Of a DNA stretch of 64,000 nt, positions 35,940 to 45,090 are shown piece after piece (the stretch's first letter is position 1; every line of letters begins with the position of its first letter). Both the position numbers and the translations under genes were made by a program. Source of the stretch: Candidatus Enterococcus huntleyi (GTDB taxonomy: Bacteria > Bacillota > Bacilli > Lactobacillales > Enterococcaceae); the NCBI RefSeq assembly GCF_009933175.1, contig NZ_MAEJ01000022.1, forward strand, positions 1 to 64,000, read 5' to 3'. Below the pieces are notes generated by a model. That model did not search any database. It was not told where the DNA came from and saw nothing but the letters and a program-made list of their open reading frames with translations.

Positions 35940-37103
35940 TTAGTCAGTGACGGCTTGGCTGACACTTTTGGCAACAATCTCAGCGACACCTTCTTGAAAA
36001 GCATCCGGAATAATGTTGGTTGTGGTTAGCTCATTGTCAGGAATAAGGCTAGCAATTCCTTTGGCTGCAGCGATTTGCATCTCTACGGTAATCTTTTTAG
36101 CGCGGGCATCTAGCGCGCCACGGAAGATACCAGGGAAGGCTAACACATTATTAATTTGATTAGGAAAATCACTGCGTCCAGTACCGACAATATAAGCACC
36201 AGCGGCTAAGGCTTCATCTGGAAAAATTTCTGGTACGGGATTAGCCATTGCAAAAATAACTGGTTTATCATTCATTTGACTGATCCATTCGGCCTGCAAG
36301 GCACCTGGCGCAGAAACACCAACAAAGACGTCAGCGCCTTTTAATGCGTCAGCTAGGCTACCTTTTCGATGGCTACGATTCGTTACTTTGGCAATCTCAG
36401 CGTGATGGGGAGCCAAGGTTGTATCACCTTCACAGATAATTCCTGGGCGATCGACAACTGTGACATGTTTGACGCCAGCAGCTAGGAATTTACGCGTGAC
36501 AGAGAGTCCCGCTGAGCCACCACCATTTACGACAACATGCACTTCATCGATGGATTTGCCGATCAATTTTAGACTATTATATAAGGCTGCCAGTACGACA
36601 ATTGCTGTACCATGTTGATCATCGTGGAAGACAGGAATATCTAATTCTTCAATTAAACGCTGCTCAATCTCGAAGCAACGAGGCGCACTGATATCTTCTA
36701 AGTTAATACCACCGAAAGTTGGGGCAATCATTTTAACAGTCCGAATAATTTCCTCTGTATCCTGGGTGTCTAAGACAATCGGAATCGAATCCACGTTGGC
36801 AAAACGTTTGAATAAAGCGGCTTTCCCTTCCATTACTGGCATGGCTGCTTCTGGACCGATATTTCCTAAGCCTAGCACGGCAGATCCGTCACTGACTACC
36901 GCGACCGTATTTTTTTTGGTTGTTAGTTCATAAGCAAGCTCTTTGTTTTCGTGGATAGCAGAAGATACGGCTGCGACACCAGGTGTGTAGGCGATGCTTA
37001 AATCTTCGCGGCTATCAATCGTAACTTTCGAAACGACTTCTAATTTCCCACCAAATTTCTTGGCTTGTTCAATGGCTAATTCTTTAACATCTTTGTTTGA
37101 CAT
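35940..37103 (-). CDS. maeE: NAD-dependent malic enzyme MaeE
   Basis: A 387-residue oxidative malate decarboxylase producing pyruvate and CO2. Signatures are AYTPGVAAVSSAI, the divalent-metal and substrate motif VFHDDQHGTAIVVLA, and the Rossmann loop VVNGGGSAGLSV. It has the short bacterial form without a phosphotransacetylase domain. AGGAGG sits six bases before the ATG. It lies downstream of maeP in the same orientation and forms the malate catabolic operon controlled by the divergent maeKR. Confidence 0.93.
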   Translation of the reverse strand: MSNKDVKELAIEQAKKFGGKLEVVSKVTIDSREDLSIAYTPGVAAVSSAIHENKELAYELTTKKNTVAVVSDGSAVLGLGNIGPEAAMPVMEGKAALFKRFANVDSIPIVLDTQDTEEIIRTVKMIAPTFGGINLEDISAPRCFEIEQRLIEELDIPVFHDDQHGTAIVVLAALYNSLKLIGKSIDEVHVVVNGGGSAGLSVTRKFLAAGVKHVTVVDRPGIICEGDTTLAPHHAEIAKVTNRSHRKGSLADALKGADVFVGVSAPGALQAEWISQMNDKPVIFAMANPVPEIFPDEALAAGAYIVGTGRSDFPNQINNVLAFPGIFRGALDARAKKITVEMQIAAAKGIASLIPDNELTTTNIIPDAFQEGVAEIVAKSVSQAVTD

Positions 37104-37204
37104 GTTGAACCTCCTGAGTTTTTATTTACTATTATAGTGATACAAATAGGAGCCAGTGTGAAGCGTGTTGCTTAATATTTATTTCCTAGTTGATTTTGAG
37201 CAAA

Positions 37205-37228
37205 TGGTGTTTCAGAAGTAGCTTCTGT
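37205..37228. repeat. Dispersed short palindrome, copy 3
   Basis: GGTGTTTCAGAAGTAGCTTC forms a hairpin with the bases that follow (CAGAAG-TAG-CTTCTG). It lies between maeP and maeE. Related to copies at 20558 and 28523. Confidence 0.5.
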
Positions 37229-37251
37229 TACAACCTCTTTATTAGTATACC

Positions 37252-38580
37252 CTAAAATAGCATTCTGAAAATAGCTGTCATGGCAATTACGGTAATTGCT
37301 CCGCCTAAACGTGTGGCAACTTGGGCGAAAGGCATCAAATTCATGCGGTTTGCTGTACTCAATATAGCGACATCACCGGTTCCGCCCATCCCACTTTGAC
37401 AAGCAGAGACGATCGCAGCTTCGACAGGATTCATATTCATAAATCGTGAGACGAAGAATCCGGTAGCAATTACAGTAAAGACAACGCTGATTACGACGAT
37501 AAAATATTGCCACGTTAACATGCCCACGACGTCTTTTAATGGAATGTACAGCATGCCTAATCCGACCATTAATGGGAAAGTAAAGTTTCCAGAAATGAAT
37601 TTGTACAATTGTTTCGAGCCTCGTTGCATTTCTTTAGGCACGACATTCAAATATTTCAAGAAAGCGGCTGCGATAATCATCAAAACAGGTCCAGGGAAGC
37701 CAGTCAAATGTTGTAATAAGCTACCGGTAATGAATAAGGTACAAGCAATTAGAACTCCTGAACCCATCATTTTCAAATCGATTGGCGACTTATCTTCAGC
37801 TAAGGCATCACTTAAATCATCTCCACCGTTGATTTTAACTAATTCTCCTTGGCCAGACAGTTCAGGACGTTTTTCCCCAAGACGACTTAAGAGACCGGAA
37901 CACATGATGGCAAAAAAGTTACCGATGATTGTTGCTGGAATCAATTGACCGACTAATTGTTCGCTAGGAAGCCCAGTAATAGCACTATATCCGAGGGATA
38001 AGGGGAGAATTCCTTCACCGATTCCACCAGCTAAGACGGGTGTCACAATGTAAAACAAGCTGTGTTTCCAACCGAGACCTAGTAATGTACCAACTAAAGT
38101 CCCCACCAACATAGCGAAAATCATACCTAAAGCCATAGGGACGATCATGCGCATTAATCCTTGAACGAGAATTTTACGATTCATTCCCAAGATACTTCCG
38201 CACACAAGACAAGCGATGTAAAAGTATAAGAAATTGGCTTGTTTCATCAGAATATCAGTCGATGCTAACACATTTTCATTTAATAAGTTGAAGAAAACCA
38301 TGATTGAAGGTATGAGTAAAGAAAGAATGGCTGGACCACCGAAATTTTTCAAAATAGGGATGTTGCCGCCAATCGTACCAAGTAACCAGCCCATCGAAAG
38401 AATTATTGCAAAGCCGCCGAGCATATTGACTGGCAGTTGTTCTAAGAGTGCAGTCGCTAAAATAACTGCCGAAGTGACGAGATAAACGGGCAATGAGACT
38501 GAACCAATCCGGACATCTTTCATTTTTTTGAACCAGTTTGGCTTAATTGAAGAGGTAGTTGTTGCTATCTTTTTTTCCAT
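37252..38580 (-). CDS. maeP: Malate/citrate symporter MaeP (2-hydroxycarboxylate transporter family)
   Basis: A 442-residue secondary transporter with about eleven transmembrane helices. The two re-entrant GGxG motifs of the 2HCT family are present: GGIGEGILPLSLGY in the first half and GMGGTGDVAIL in the second. Family members move malate or citrate with cations or in exchange for lactate; the malic enzyme and MaeKR neighbours point to malate. AAGGAGG lies before the ATG. It shares a control region with maeK. Confidence 0.92.
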   Translation of the reverse strand: MEKKIATTTSSIKPNWFKKMKDVRIGSVSLPVYLVTSAVILATALLEQLPVNMLGGFAIILSMGWLLGTIGGNIPILKNFGGPAILSLLIPSIMVFFNLLNENVLASTDILMKQANFLYFYIACLVCGSILGMNRKILVQGLMRMIVPMALGMIFAMLVGTLVGTLLGLGWKHSLFYIVTPVLAGGIGEGILPLSLGYSAITGLPSEQLVGQLIPATIIGNFFAIMCSGLLSRLGEKRPELSGQGELVKINGGDDLSDALAEDKSPIDLKMMGSGVLIACTLFITGSLLQHLTGFPGPVLMIIAAAFLKYLNVVPKEMQRGSKQLYKFISGNFTFPLMVGLGMLYIPLKDVVGMLTWQYFIVVISVVFTVIATGFFVSRFMNMNPVEAAIVSACQSGMGGTGDVAILSTANRMNLMPFAQVATRLGGAITVIAMTAIFRMLF

Positions 38581-38619
38581 GTGTGTTGCCTCCTTATTTC
38601 TCTTGATGACCTCATTCTA

Positions 38620-38634
38620 ATGAAATCGTTTTCT
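38620..38634 (+). promoter_or_regulatory. CcpA-binding cre site in the mae control region
   Basis: ATGAAATCGTTTTCT matches the cre consensus WTGNAANCGNWNNCW at every position. It lies 40 bases upstream of maeP and 100 bases upstream of maeK, so glucose repression of malate use is expected. Confidence 0.7.
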
Positions 38635-38667
38635 ACAAGATAGATTATTTAACTAATTTAAGTAAAC

Positions 38668-38692
38668 GCAAGTTCTTTAAGCAAGTGCAAGT
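38668..38692 (+). promoter_or_regulatory. GCAAGT direct repeats, possible MaeR operator
   Basis: Three GCAAGT copies at 38668, 38681 and 38687 lie just upstream of the maeK -10 box (TGCTATACT, 38702-38710). They are placed where a response regulator would act on both divergent units. The binding protein is inferred. Confidence 0.4.
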
Positions 38693-38737
38693 AATTTCCT
38701 GTGCTATACTTTGAGTAGAAAATCAAAGGAGTTTATG

Positions 38738-40288
38738 ATGAAAAAAGGGGCAAAGCTCTGGCGCTTACTTTCTGTTATCTTTATTACGACACTGATCATA
38801 ATGATCACATTTTTATATGGCGTCATGACGAAACAAACAATTAAAGAAGTCAGAACGAATCAAGAAAATTCACTATTGGCGTTAGGTAGACAATTATCAA
38901 TCGAAGACCAGGTGATTGCAGCGTTAAAAAATAATCAGAGCACTGCGGCATTAGAAGAATACACCATGAAAGTGAGCGAAATTCATGGCTTAGATTTTGT
39001 GGTCATTATGGACATGTCGGGGATTCGGTTGACGCATCCTGACTTAGGGAAGATTGGGAAACATTTTGAAGGGGGCGATGAATTGCCTGCCTTAAAAGGC
39101 GCGGAACATCTTTCTGTTAGTGAAGGAAGCTTAGGGGAATCTCTTAGAGGCTTCGTGCCAGTCTTTGATGGGAATCGACAGATTGGGGTGGTCTCAATGG
39201 GCATTAAACTGACTTCATTATCCAATTTAATCGATCGCACCAAGAAGGACTATACGATGAGTTTAGTTGTGAGTGTCGGCTTCGGCTTGTGCTTAGCTAT
39301 CGCTGTTTCCTACTATCTGAAGAAACAATTACATGACTTGGAGCCTCAAGAAATTGCCCGCTTACTGGAAGAGCGCAATGCGATGTTAGAAGAAACTAAA
39401 GATGCAATAGTCGTGATTGATCCCGAAGATAAAATTTTATTGGCAAATATCGAAGCGACCAGCATGTTTCAACGGATGACGAATCAAGAAGAAGAGCTGG
39501 TGGGTCGACCGCTGTCTGACTTAATCTTACACATGGAGAAGCTAACAGTTGAATCTAAAACAGAACAGTTTTATCAACAAAATGGTCAGGATTACTTTGT
39601 TTCTATTGCGCCAATTAAGGTTCAAAAAAAGGATATTGGGCATGTGGTTTTCTTGAAAAATGCGACAGAAACCTTCATTATTGCAGAGCAATTGGTTAGT
39701 ACGACTACCTATGCTTCGGCGTTGCAGAGCCAATCTCATGAATTTATGAACAAGATGCACGTTATTTATGGCTTGGTTGATCTAGAAGACTATACGGCCT
39801 TGAAACGGTACCTAGCAGATATTCTTAAACCTGAAAAAGAATTTGCCCAACGTTTGGCGATTCTTGTGCGAAACCCGGTCTTAGCAGGTTTTCTTAGTGG
39901 CGAACGGATGAAGTTTAGCGAGTTGAAGACACAATTAGTTGTGGAAATTTATCCTGAGATTCCGCCTAATGTTCATGATTCAGATACCCAAAATTTACTT
40001 GCTTTGTATCGCTACATCAATCGTTTCTTTATGGAACAAACACTCCCAGAAGAGATTGTGCAAAAGATTGAGTATGAAGGGGAGACGTTAACAACAACTT
40101 TTACCTTGGCTTATTCAAAGGAGCAGCTGGAACGATTTGAATTAGAGTTTCAAACTTCTTACTTAACGACGCTTCTAAGTAAGGCCAAGGCTGAAATTCA
40201 CTGGGAAAACCAACAAGATAATTGGCTGTTAATGGTTATGACGGTGCACTATGAAGGAGTTCGAGATGACAAACGTATTAATTATTGA
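38738..40288 (+). CDS. maeK: Sensor histidine kinase MaeK (CitA/DcuS type), kinase domain atypical
   Basis: About 516 residues. Transmembrane helix 1 (8-30), an extracellular sensor domain (about 32-175), helix 2 (about 178-198), a PAS domain (about 215-320), then the CitA-type phospho-acceptor box with H334 (SQSHEFMNKMHVIYGL). The following region keeps the family spacing but shows no N box or DxGxG glycine boxes of a HATPase. The ATG at 38738 is six bases after AAGGAG; one codon earlier is another ATG. Its 3' end overlaps maeR by 23 bases. Confidence 0.85.
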   Translation: MKKGAKLWRLLSVIFITTLIIMITFLYGVMTKQTIKEVRTNQENSLLALGRQLSIEDQVIAALKNNQSTAALEEYTMKVSEIHGLDFVVIMDMSGIRLTHPDLGKIGKHFEGGDELPALKGAEHLSVSEGSLGESLRGFVPVFDGNRQIGVVSMGIKLTSLSNLIDRTKKDYTMSLVVSVGFGLCLAIAVSYYLKKQLHDLEPQEIARLLEERNAMLEETKDAIVVIDPEDKILLANIEATSMFQRMTNQEEELVGRPLSDLILHMEKLTVESKTEQFYQQNGQDYFVSIAPIKVQKKDIGHVVFLKNATETFIIAEQLVSTTTYASALQSQSHEFMNKMHVIYGLVDLEDYTALKRYLADILKPEKEFAQRLAILVRNPVLAGFLSGERMKFSELKTQLVVEIYPEIPPNVHDSDTQNLLALYRYINRFFMEQTLPEEIVQKIEYEGETLTTTFTLAYSKEQLERFELEFQTSYLTTLLSKAKAEIHWENQQDNWLLMVMTVHYEGVRDDKRINY

Positions 40289-40970
40289 AGATGATCCGAT
40301 GGTGTCATTTATCCATCAAAAGTATTTGGAGAAGATGGGTGGTTTTGGGTCGATAACGATTGCCAAAACTGTTCAGGCGGGGCTAGAGGCAACAAAAAAA
40401 GAAACTCCAGACCTCGTATTATTGGATTTACATTTGCAAGATGGGAGTGGCCTGAGCTACTTGAAAGAAATTCGAGAGAAAAAGACAGATATTGAAGTTA
40501 TTTTTATCACGGCTGCTAATGAGGTCGATATTGTGAAGCAAAGTCTGCATTTAGGCGTCTTAGATTATCTTGTCAAACCTTTTTCATTTGAGCGATTTGC
40601 CAAAAGTGTCCAGATATTCCAGGAGAAGCAGGGGAAGCTGGCGAAAACAATTCAGACAGTTTCCCAAGAGACGATTGATGATTTATTCAAGCAACCAACA
40701 AAAACTACGGAGTCTGAATACGCTGATTGGCAGAACTTACCTCTCGAAAAGGGACTGACTCGCTCTACCTTACACTTATTAGTTGAGAAGATGAAGGGGC
40801 TGTCTGAACAATTTACCGCGCAAGAATTGTCTGAAGCTAGCAAACTTTCGCATGTGTCAGTCCGTAAATATTTACTGTTCTTAGAGGAGAAGGGTCTACT
40901 AGAAAGCCACAGTGTCTATTTGAAGGTGGGCAGACCGTATCAAGTATACCAGCTAAAAAAAAGTGAATAA
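40266..40970 (+). CDS. maeR: Response regulator MaeR (CitB type)
   Basis: A 234-residue transcription factor. The receiver domain has the acidic pair E8-D9-D10, the phosphorylation site D54 (LVLLDLHLQDGSG) and the KPF lysine near 104. The C-terminal winged helix contains LSEASKLSHVSVRKYLLFLEEKGLLES. Homologues activate maePE in response to malate. The start ATG 40266 has AAGGAG six bases upstream, inside the end of maeK, indicating translational coupling. Confidence 0.92.
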   Translation: MTNVLIIEDDPMVSFIHQKYLEKMGGFGSITIAKTVQAGLEATKKETPDLVLLDLHLQDGSGLSYLKEIREKKTDIEVIFITAANEVDIVKQSLHLGVLDYLVKPFSFERFAKSVQIFQEKQGKLAKTIQTVSQETIDDLFKQPTKTTESEYADWQNLPLEKGLTRSTLHLLVEKMKGLSEQFTAQELSEASKLSHVSVRKYLLFLEEKGLLESHSVYLKVGRPYQVYQLKKSE

Positions 40971-41030
40971 TCTGGAGTGAAGAAATCTTTCTTCTATTAG
41001 AATAGAGAAAGTCTAAATAATAGAAAGAAA

Positions 41031-41073
41031 AAATCCGAGCGATTACTGAATAGTGATTCGCTTGGATTTTTTT
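41031..41073 (+). terminator. Terminator after maeR
   Basis: AAATCCGAGCGA pairs with TTCGCTTGGATTT (one mismatch region) and is followed by seven T residues. Confidence 0.85.
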
Positions 41074-41738
41074 GTTGTAAGGTTCCTTTTCTATTTTTTT
41101 CCAAACGACGGAAATTTTTTTGAGTAGTGAAGAAAAAAAACTTCTCGCTATTTTTGGTTAGTTTGTTGTCAAAATGAGAGAAATTTTACTTAAACAGTGG
41201 AAAGTAAGAGGTTTTATCATTAAAATACCATGTTATTTAAGAGAATCGCTTTATATAAGGGATGTTCGGTTAAAAAATAATGAAATAACCGAAATGATTT
41301 GTTGGATATGATGAATTTACAAGCAAAATTTGAATAAAAATGAAAAAAAATCAGGTTTTCCGATAGGTTTTAGTTGTGTTTTCTGTGAAAATTTGTAACA
41401 ATGTACCCATAGAAGAAATTATCCTATTTCGGTAAGTTAGTTTCCGAAAAAGTTTTGAAAGCGAGGGTTGTCTATTCATTTAGCTAGTTTTAATGAATAA
41501 TAGTTCAATCACCATCTAATAAAAGGAATCAAAATGCCAAATTCACTAACCCATGACTCTTTGTTAATTGAAAACAGGTCAGAGTTTTCTGAATGGTCTT
41601 TCATGCTATTCTTTAAAATAACGAAGAAAATAATTTGAATAATAAAGACAGACATTCTGATAATTGTTGGATTGAAACTAAGAAGTGAGAAATAAGAAAG
41701 AAATAAGAAATTAAATAAAAAGAAAGAAGGAACAGGAC
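41074..41738. other. Non-coding stretch upstream of the GlsB-type gene
   Basis: About 660 AT-rich bases. A reading frame on the minus strand at 41509-41757 has no ribosome site and is not credible. TTGTGT at 41374 and TAACAA at 41396 (16-base spacing) may be a weak promoter. I see nothing else. Confidence 0.35.
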
Positions 41739-41987
41739 ATGCATTTAATATGGACACTGATTGTAGGAGCTGTTATTGGAATGATCGCTGGAGCAATTAC
41801 AAATAAAGGCGGTTCAATGGGATGGATTGCAAACATTATTGCAGGACTAGTTGGCTCGTTTATTGGGGAAAAACTATTAGGTAGTTGGGGACCTCACATC
41901 GCTGATATGGCAATTTTTCCATCAATCATCGGTGCAGTAATATTAGTTGCGATTGTTTCATTTTTCTTTGGACGGGCAAGAGATTAA
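41739..41987 (+). CDS. GlsB/YeaQ/YmgE-family stress membrane protein
   Basis: An 82-residue membrane protein with three hydrophobic helices, rich in glycine (GAVIGMIAGAITNKGG, AGLVGSFIGEKLLG, GAVILVAIVSFFFG), matching the transglycosylase-associated/GlsB family. In E. faecalis GlsB is linked to bile and general stress response, usually together with Gls24. No gls24 homologue is seen nearby; the second spx gene follows after 177 bases. GAAGGA is the ribosome site. Confidence 0.85.
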   Translation: MHLIWTLIVGAVIGMIAGAITNKGGSMGWIANIIAGLVGSFIGEKLLGSWGPHIADMAIFPSIIGAVILVAIVSFFFGRARD

Positions 41988-42164
41988 GGCTCAGTAAGCA
42001 AAAATAAGAAGAATAAACAAATAGTAATTATTTTAAAGTCAACCAGAACAAATGAGTGGTTGCCGGAACATTTTTGGTTAAATGGACGCAGATGAGGATG
42101 AAAAACAGGAACATCTCTCAGACAAAAAAAGAAAAAAGGAATTATTTTAAAGGAGTGTACATTC

Positions 42165-42566
42165 ATGATATCTTTATATACAACACCTAGTTGCACATCA
42201 TGTAGAAAAGCAAAGGCTTGGTTAATTCAGCAAGGACTACCATTTACAGAAAGAAACGTATTTTCTCAACCATTAAGAAGAGAAGAGTTAAAACGTATTT
42301 TAGCTTTATCAGAAAACGGAACGGAAGACATTATTTCAACTCGTTCTAAAGTGTATGAAAAATTAACAGTCGACATTAACGATTTACCTTTAGGTGAATT
42401 ATTGACATTGATCGAAGAAAACCCTGGATTATTACGTCGCCCAATCATTATTGATGAAAAACGTCTACAAATTGGGTATAACGAAGACGATATCCATTGC
42501 TTCATTCCGCGTGAAGTTAGAAATGTGATTTTTAAAGAACGTCAAAAATATTTTGCCTATGAATAG
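42165..42566 (+). CDS. Spx-family regulator (second copy)
   Basis: A 133-residue Spx paralogue. It keeps C10-T-S-C13, [16 protein letters not shown] and [22 protein letters not shown]. The C-terminus after the PR motif diverges from the copy at 15851 ([16 protein letters not shown] instead of [15 protein letters not shown]). It starts with ATG eight bases after AAAGGAG, whereas the first copy uses TTG. Streptococci and lactococci also carry two or more Spx proteins with different roles. It stands apart from mecA/yjbH, next to a stress membrane gene. Confidence 0.92.
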   Translation: MISLYTTPSCTSCRKAKAWLIQQGLPFTERNVFSQPLRREELKRILALSENGTEDIISTRSKVYEKLTVDINDLPLGELLTLIEENPGLLRRPIIIDEKRLQIGYNEDDIHCFIPREVRNVIFKERQKYFAYE

Positions 42567-42577
42567 ACAGATAGATG

Positions 42578-42605
42578 GAAAAGGAGCAGAAGCTCCTTTT
42601 TTTGC
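42578..42605 (+). terminator. Terminator after the second spx
   Basis: AAAAGGAGC pairs with GCTCCTTTT around a 4-base loop with a T run. Confidence 0.8.
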
Positions 42606-42666
42606 GTGATATGAGCTAGAGAGCTAGGCATAGATAGCTGCTGAAAACATGACTAGTATAAATGGC

Positions 42667-42682
42667 TATAATTTGCTACAAT
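42667..42682 (+). promoter_or_regulatory. Promoter region of efp
   Basis: TATAAT at 42667-42672 and an extended TGCTACAAT at 42674-42682 are two overlapping -10 candidates 38 to 53 bases before the efp start. No convincing -35 is seen. Confidence 0.4.
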
Positions 42683-42719
42683 AGGAAAGTATGAGTTTAT
42701 AGACAAAGGAGAAATTAAA

Positions 42720-43283
42720 ATGATTGCAGTAAGTGATTTAAGAGCTGGAATGACATTCGTGTTAGATGGAAAATTAATTAAAGTATTAGATGCTAGTCAC
42801 CATAAACCTGGTAAAGGTAATACAGTTATGCGTATGAAATTACGTGACGTACGGACTGGGGCAACTTACGATACTACGATGCGTCCGGATGAAAAAGTTA
42901 AAAAAGCGCATATCGACACAAAACCTGTTCAATTCTTATATGTGCAAGATGATATCGCAAACTTCATGGACTTAGAAACATATGAACAATATGAAGTACC
43001 GACTGAATTAATCGAAGACGAATTAAAATTCATGTTAGAAAACATGGAAGTAAAAATCCAATTTTTCGGAACAGAAGTCATCGGATTAGCAGTTCCAACA
43101 AGTGTTGTCTTAAAAGTGGTTGAAACTCAACCATCAATCAAAGGCGCTACTGTAACTGGTTCTGGTAAACCTGCTATCATGGAAACAGGCTTAGTAGTCA
43201 ACGTCCCTGACTTTGTTGAAGAAGGCGAATTACTAGAAATCAACACGCAAGAAGGTACGTACTTGAAACGTGCTTCAAAATAA
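42720..43283 (+). CDS. efp: Translation elongation factor P
   Basis: A 187-residue EF-P with the usual three beta domains. It relieves ribosome stalling on polyproline. The tip loop reads HKPGKGN with K32, the residue modified in many bacteria (5-aminopentanol in Bacillus); no modification gene is in the window. The second and third domains ([29 protein letters not shown]) are complete. AAAGGAG precedes the ATG. Confidence 0.96.
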   Translation: MIAVSDLRAGMTFVLDGKLIKVLDASHHKPGKGNTVMRMKLRDVRTGATYDTTMRPDEKVKKAHIDTKPVQFLYVQDDIANFMDLETYEQYEVPTELIEDELKFMLENMEVKIQFFGTEVIGLAVPTSVVLKVVETQPSIKGATVTGSGKPAIMETGLVVNVPDFVEEGELLEINTQEGTYLKRASK

Positions 43284-43293
43284 ATTTTTAAAA

Positions 43294-43347
43294 TGAAAGA
43301 GATTGTGCGACTAGTCGATTTGACTATGCGTACAATCTCTTTTTTAT
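43294..43347 (+). terminator. Terminator after efp
   Basis: AAAGAGATTGT pairs with ACAATCTCTTT, with an inner TAGTC/GACTA stem, then a T run. Confidence 0.88.
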
Positions 43348-43847
43348 CGATAAAGGATGTATAACTATTGTGAGTGCTAGTAAGATTTCATGATAGACTG
43401 CTCAACATTTTCATTTGTCCGAAACCATGTGCCGCATCCGGGGTTCCTTCCATCAAAAAAGTTTGCAGTCTGGTCGCAAGCAGCTCAACAAAGAACGTTG
43501 ATCTCATTGCTAAATCAGTTCAAACTAGCTGTAGGTACAAGGAGCAACAGCTAATAATTCATGATTCCCCTTTAGGGACTGCAGAACTTTTTGATTACAG
43601 GAACTCCTACTGCTAGATTGACTATCCTTGCTTTGGGAAACTGAAAAGGCGTATTAAAAAAAAGCAGATTTTGATTCAATTTGGTTAAAAACGATGGAGT
43701 AAATTTTATATCTCTTGACTGCTAGAGAAAGTCAAATTCATTTTTGGTGTTCCTCTAATAGACTTTTTACGTATTAATGTCCTGTATTAGGCAGCATGCC
43801 AAGTGACTGTGGCTTTCTTAGTAATGAGCTTCTAATGTGTAATTTTC
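43348..43847. other. Stretch without an intact gene; possible decayed coding sequence
   Basis: Five hundred bases with slightly higher GC than other gaps. The frames present are short and lack ribosome sites. On the minus strand, near 43400-43530, a 44-codon piece reads ELLATRLQTFLMEGTPDAAHGFGQ, which looks protein-like but is preceded by stops. It may be a fragment of a lost gene; I do not recognise the family. Confidence 0.3.
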
Positions 43848-44195
43848 CTACTTAATCTGGTCACGAATAGCAGTTGGGATCATCACGACTTCGGTTTTCA
43901 AATCAATAGGTCTAAACTCTCTGTCGATGCAGGCTGCCCAGTATTCTAGATGTTTTTTGTCGATCCAGTGATCTGATTCCTCTACTTCAGGTGCATCTTG
44001 GCCTTGGACGGAGTACCAATATAAGTATTCGACGCCGTCTAGCGTTTCTCTGAAGATGGTTTCCACATACATTTTTTCTTGTTCCAATGTGAGTAATGTC
44101 TCAGCCATATGTTCATTTAGGAAGGCTAACCATTCATCGACTGTTTTGCTCATACCTTCTTTTACTTTGAATCTTGTGAGTTCTACGTTTAGCAT
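43848..44195 (-). CDS. DUF6176-family protein
   Basis: A 115-residue cytoplasmic protein of unknown function. It is rich in aromatic and acidic residues (EWLAFLNEHMAETLLTLEQEKMYVETIF, GVEYLYWYSVQ, HLEYWAACIDREFRP), resembling the DUF6176 family, which has a ferredoxin-like alpha-beta fold similar to antibiotic-biosynthesis monooxygenases. AAAGGAG lies upstream. It stands alone, and neither neighbour suggests a role. Confidence 0.7.
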   Translation of the reverse strand: MLNVELTRFKVKEGMSKTVDEWLAFLNEHMAETLLTLEQEKMYVETIFRETLDGVEYLYWYSVQGQDAPEVEESDHWIDKKHLEYWAACIDREFRPIDLKTEVVMIPTAIRDQIK

Positions 44196-44372
44196 AGGAG
44201 ACTCCTTTCTAGTAGTTTATGAGTAATAATATAACATAGGTTCGCGTATTTAAAATAGGGTGAAGGCGCAAAAATAGCTGTTTTTTAGCTAGTAGTGGAC
44301 AATTTCAGCTTTCTGACTAATAAATAGTGGCTAGCACTGAATGTGGATTTCATTTCTACCTAACTTAGATAC

Positions 44373-44411
44373 AAAAAAACTGTAATGAAACTCAGGGAGT
44401 TTCATTACAGT
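44373..44411 (-). terminator. Terminator after the FusB-type gene
   Basis: On the minus strand, ACTGTAATGAAAC pairs with GTTTCATTACAGT and is followed by seven T residues. Confidence 0.88.
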
Positions 44412-44436
44412 CTGCAATTTCGGTGCTGACAATCAA

Positions 44437-45081
44437 TTATTTTTCAGCTTTAACAGTTTTTATGAAGCTGTGTAAAGGTTCAAGCTTTTGAATCTGCTGA
44501 TTACACCGTTCGCTGTCATGGCAAATGTAGTTACCGCGTTTTGTGTAGGTACCATCACCAGAAGATTTAATTAGTGATAAGAACATAGAAACTTCTGATG
44601 TTTTGTGGCAGATGCTGCAGATACCTTTCGAAATATCTGTTGATAGTGTCCCGTGAACGGCTACCAATTTGTTGTCCTCATACAGAACAATATATTTTCT
44701 TTGCGTGCCGGCATCGTTCCAGCCGACGTAGCTGTGATTTCGTAGGTCTAATTCAGACCATTTAGGAAATTTCAGTTTTTTGACTTTGCGAAAAGCTTTC
44801 GTCAGCTGTTGCGTGCTCGGCTCATTAAATGGAATCACTTCATTTTTAAGTGTTTCTAAATATTGATCCGCTTTGACTTTAGTTAAATGGTCATCTGTGA
44901 CAAGTGCCATGAATTGTGTGACTTTCTCAGGAACTTCCTCAAATAAGGCATTAACCTGTCCAATAGTCGAAGCCTGTACGGTCTTTACAGTATTTTTATC
45001 ATTGACAGACGAGTACGTATTTAATAACACGTCGACTTGATTTCTTATAAAATTATATTGATATGGTTGAATCGTTGGCAT
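44437..45081 (-). CDS. FusB/FusC-type elongation factor G-binding protein
   Basis: A 214-residue two-domain protein matching the FusB family. Its N-terminal helical bundle (about 1-85) is followed by a domain with a treble-clef zinc site built from C155, C158, C187 and C193 (CSICHKTSEV, NYICHDSERC). FusB proteins bind EF-G and rescue ribosomes stalled by fusidic acid; intrinsic chromosomal copies exist in Gram-positives. The start is ATG 45081, nine bases after GGAGAGG. A longer frame to 45114 runs through that site. It is preceded by a leader peptide and competing hairpins. Confidence 0.85.
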   Translation of the reverse strand: MPTIQPYQYNFIRNQVDVLLNTYSSVNDKNTVKTVQASTIGQVNALFEEVPEKVTQFMALVTDDHLTKVKADQYLETLKNEVIPFNEPSTQQLTKAFRKVKKLKFPKWSELDLRNHSYVGWNDAGTQRKYIVLYEDNKLVAVHGTLSTDISKGICSICHKTSEVSMFLSLIKSSGDGTYTKRGNYICHDSERCNQQIQKLEPLHSFIKTVKAEK

Positions 45082-45090
45082 AAAAATTTT

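Noticed and set aside
41509-41757. Minus-strand frame of 82 codons before the GlsB-type gene
   Set aside because: Low-complexity Phe/Ile/Ser translation, no ribosome site, and it overlaps the GlsB-type start.
43374-43616. Plus-strand frame of 80 codons after efp
   Set aside because: No ribosome site and no recognisable domain; the minus strand there looks equally protein-like, suggesting chance or decay.
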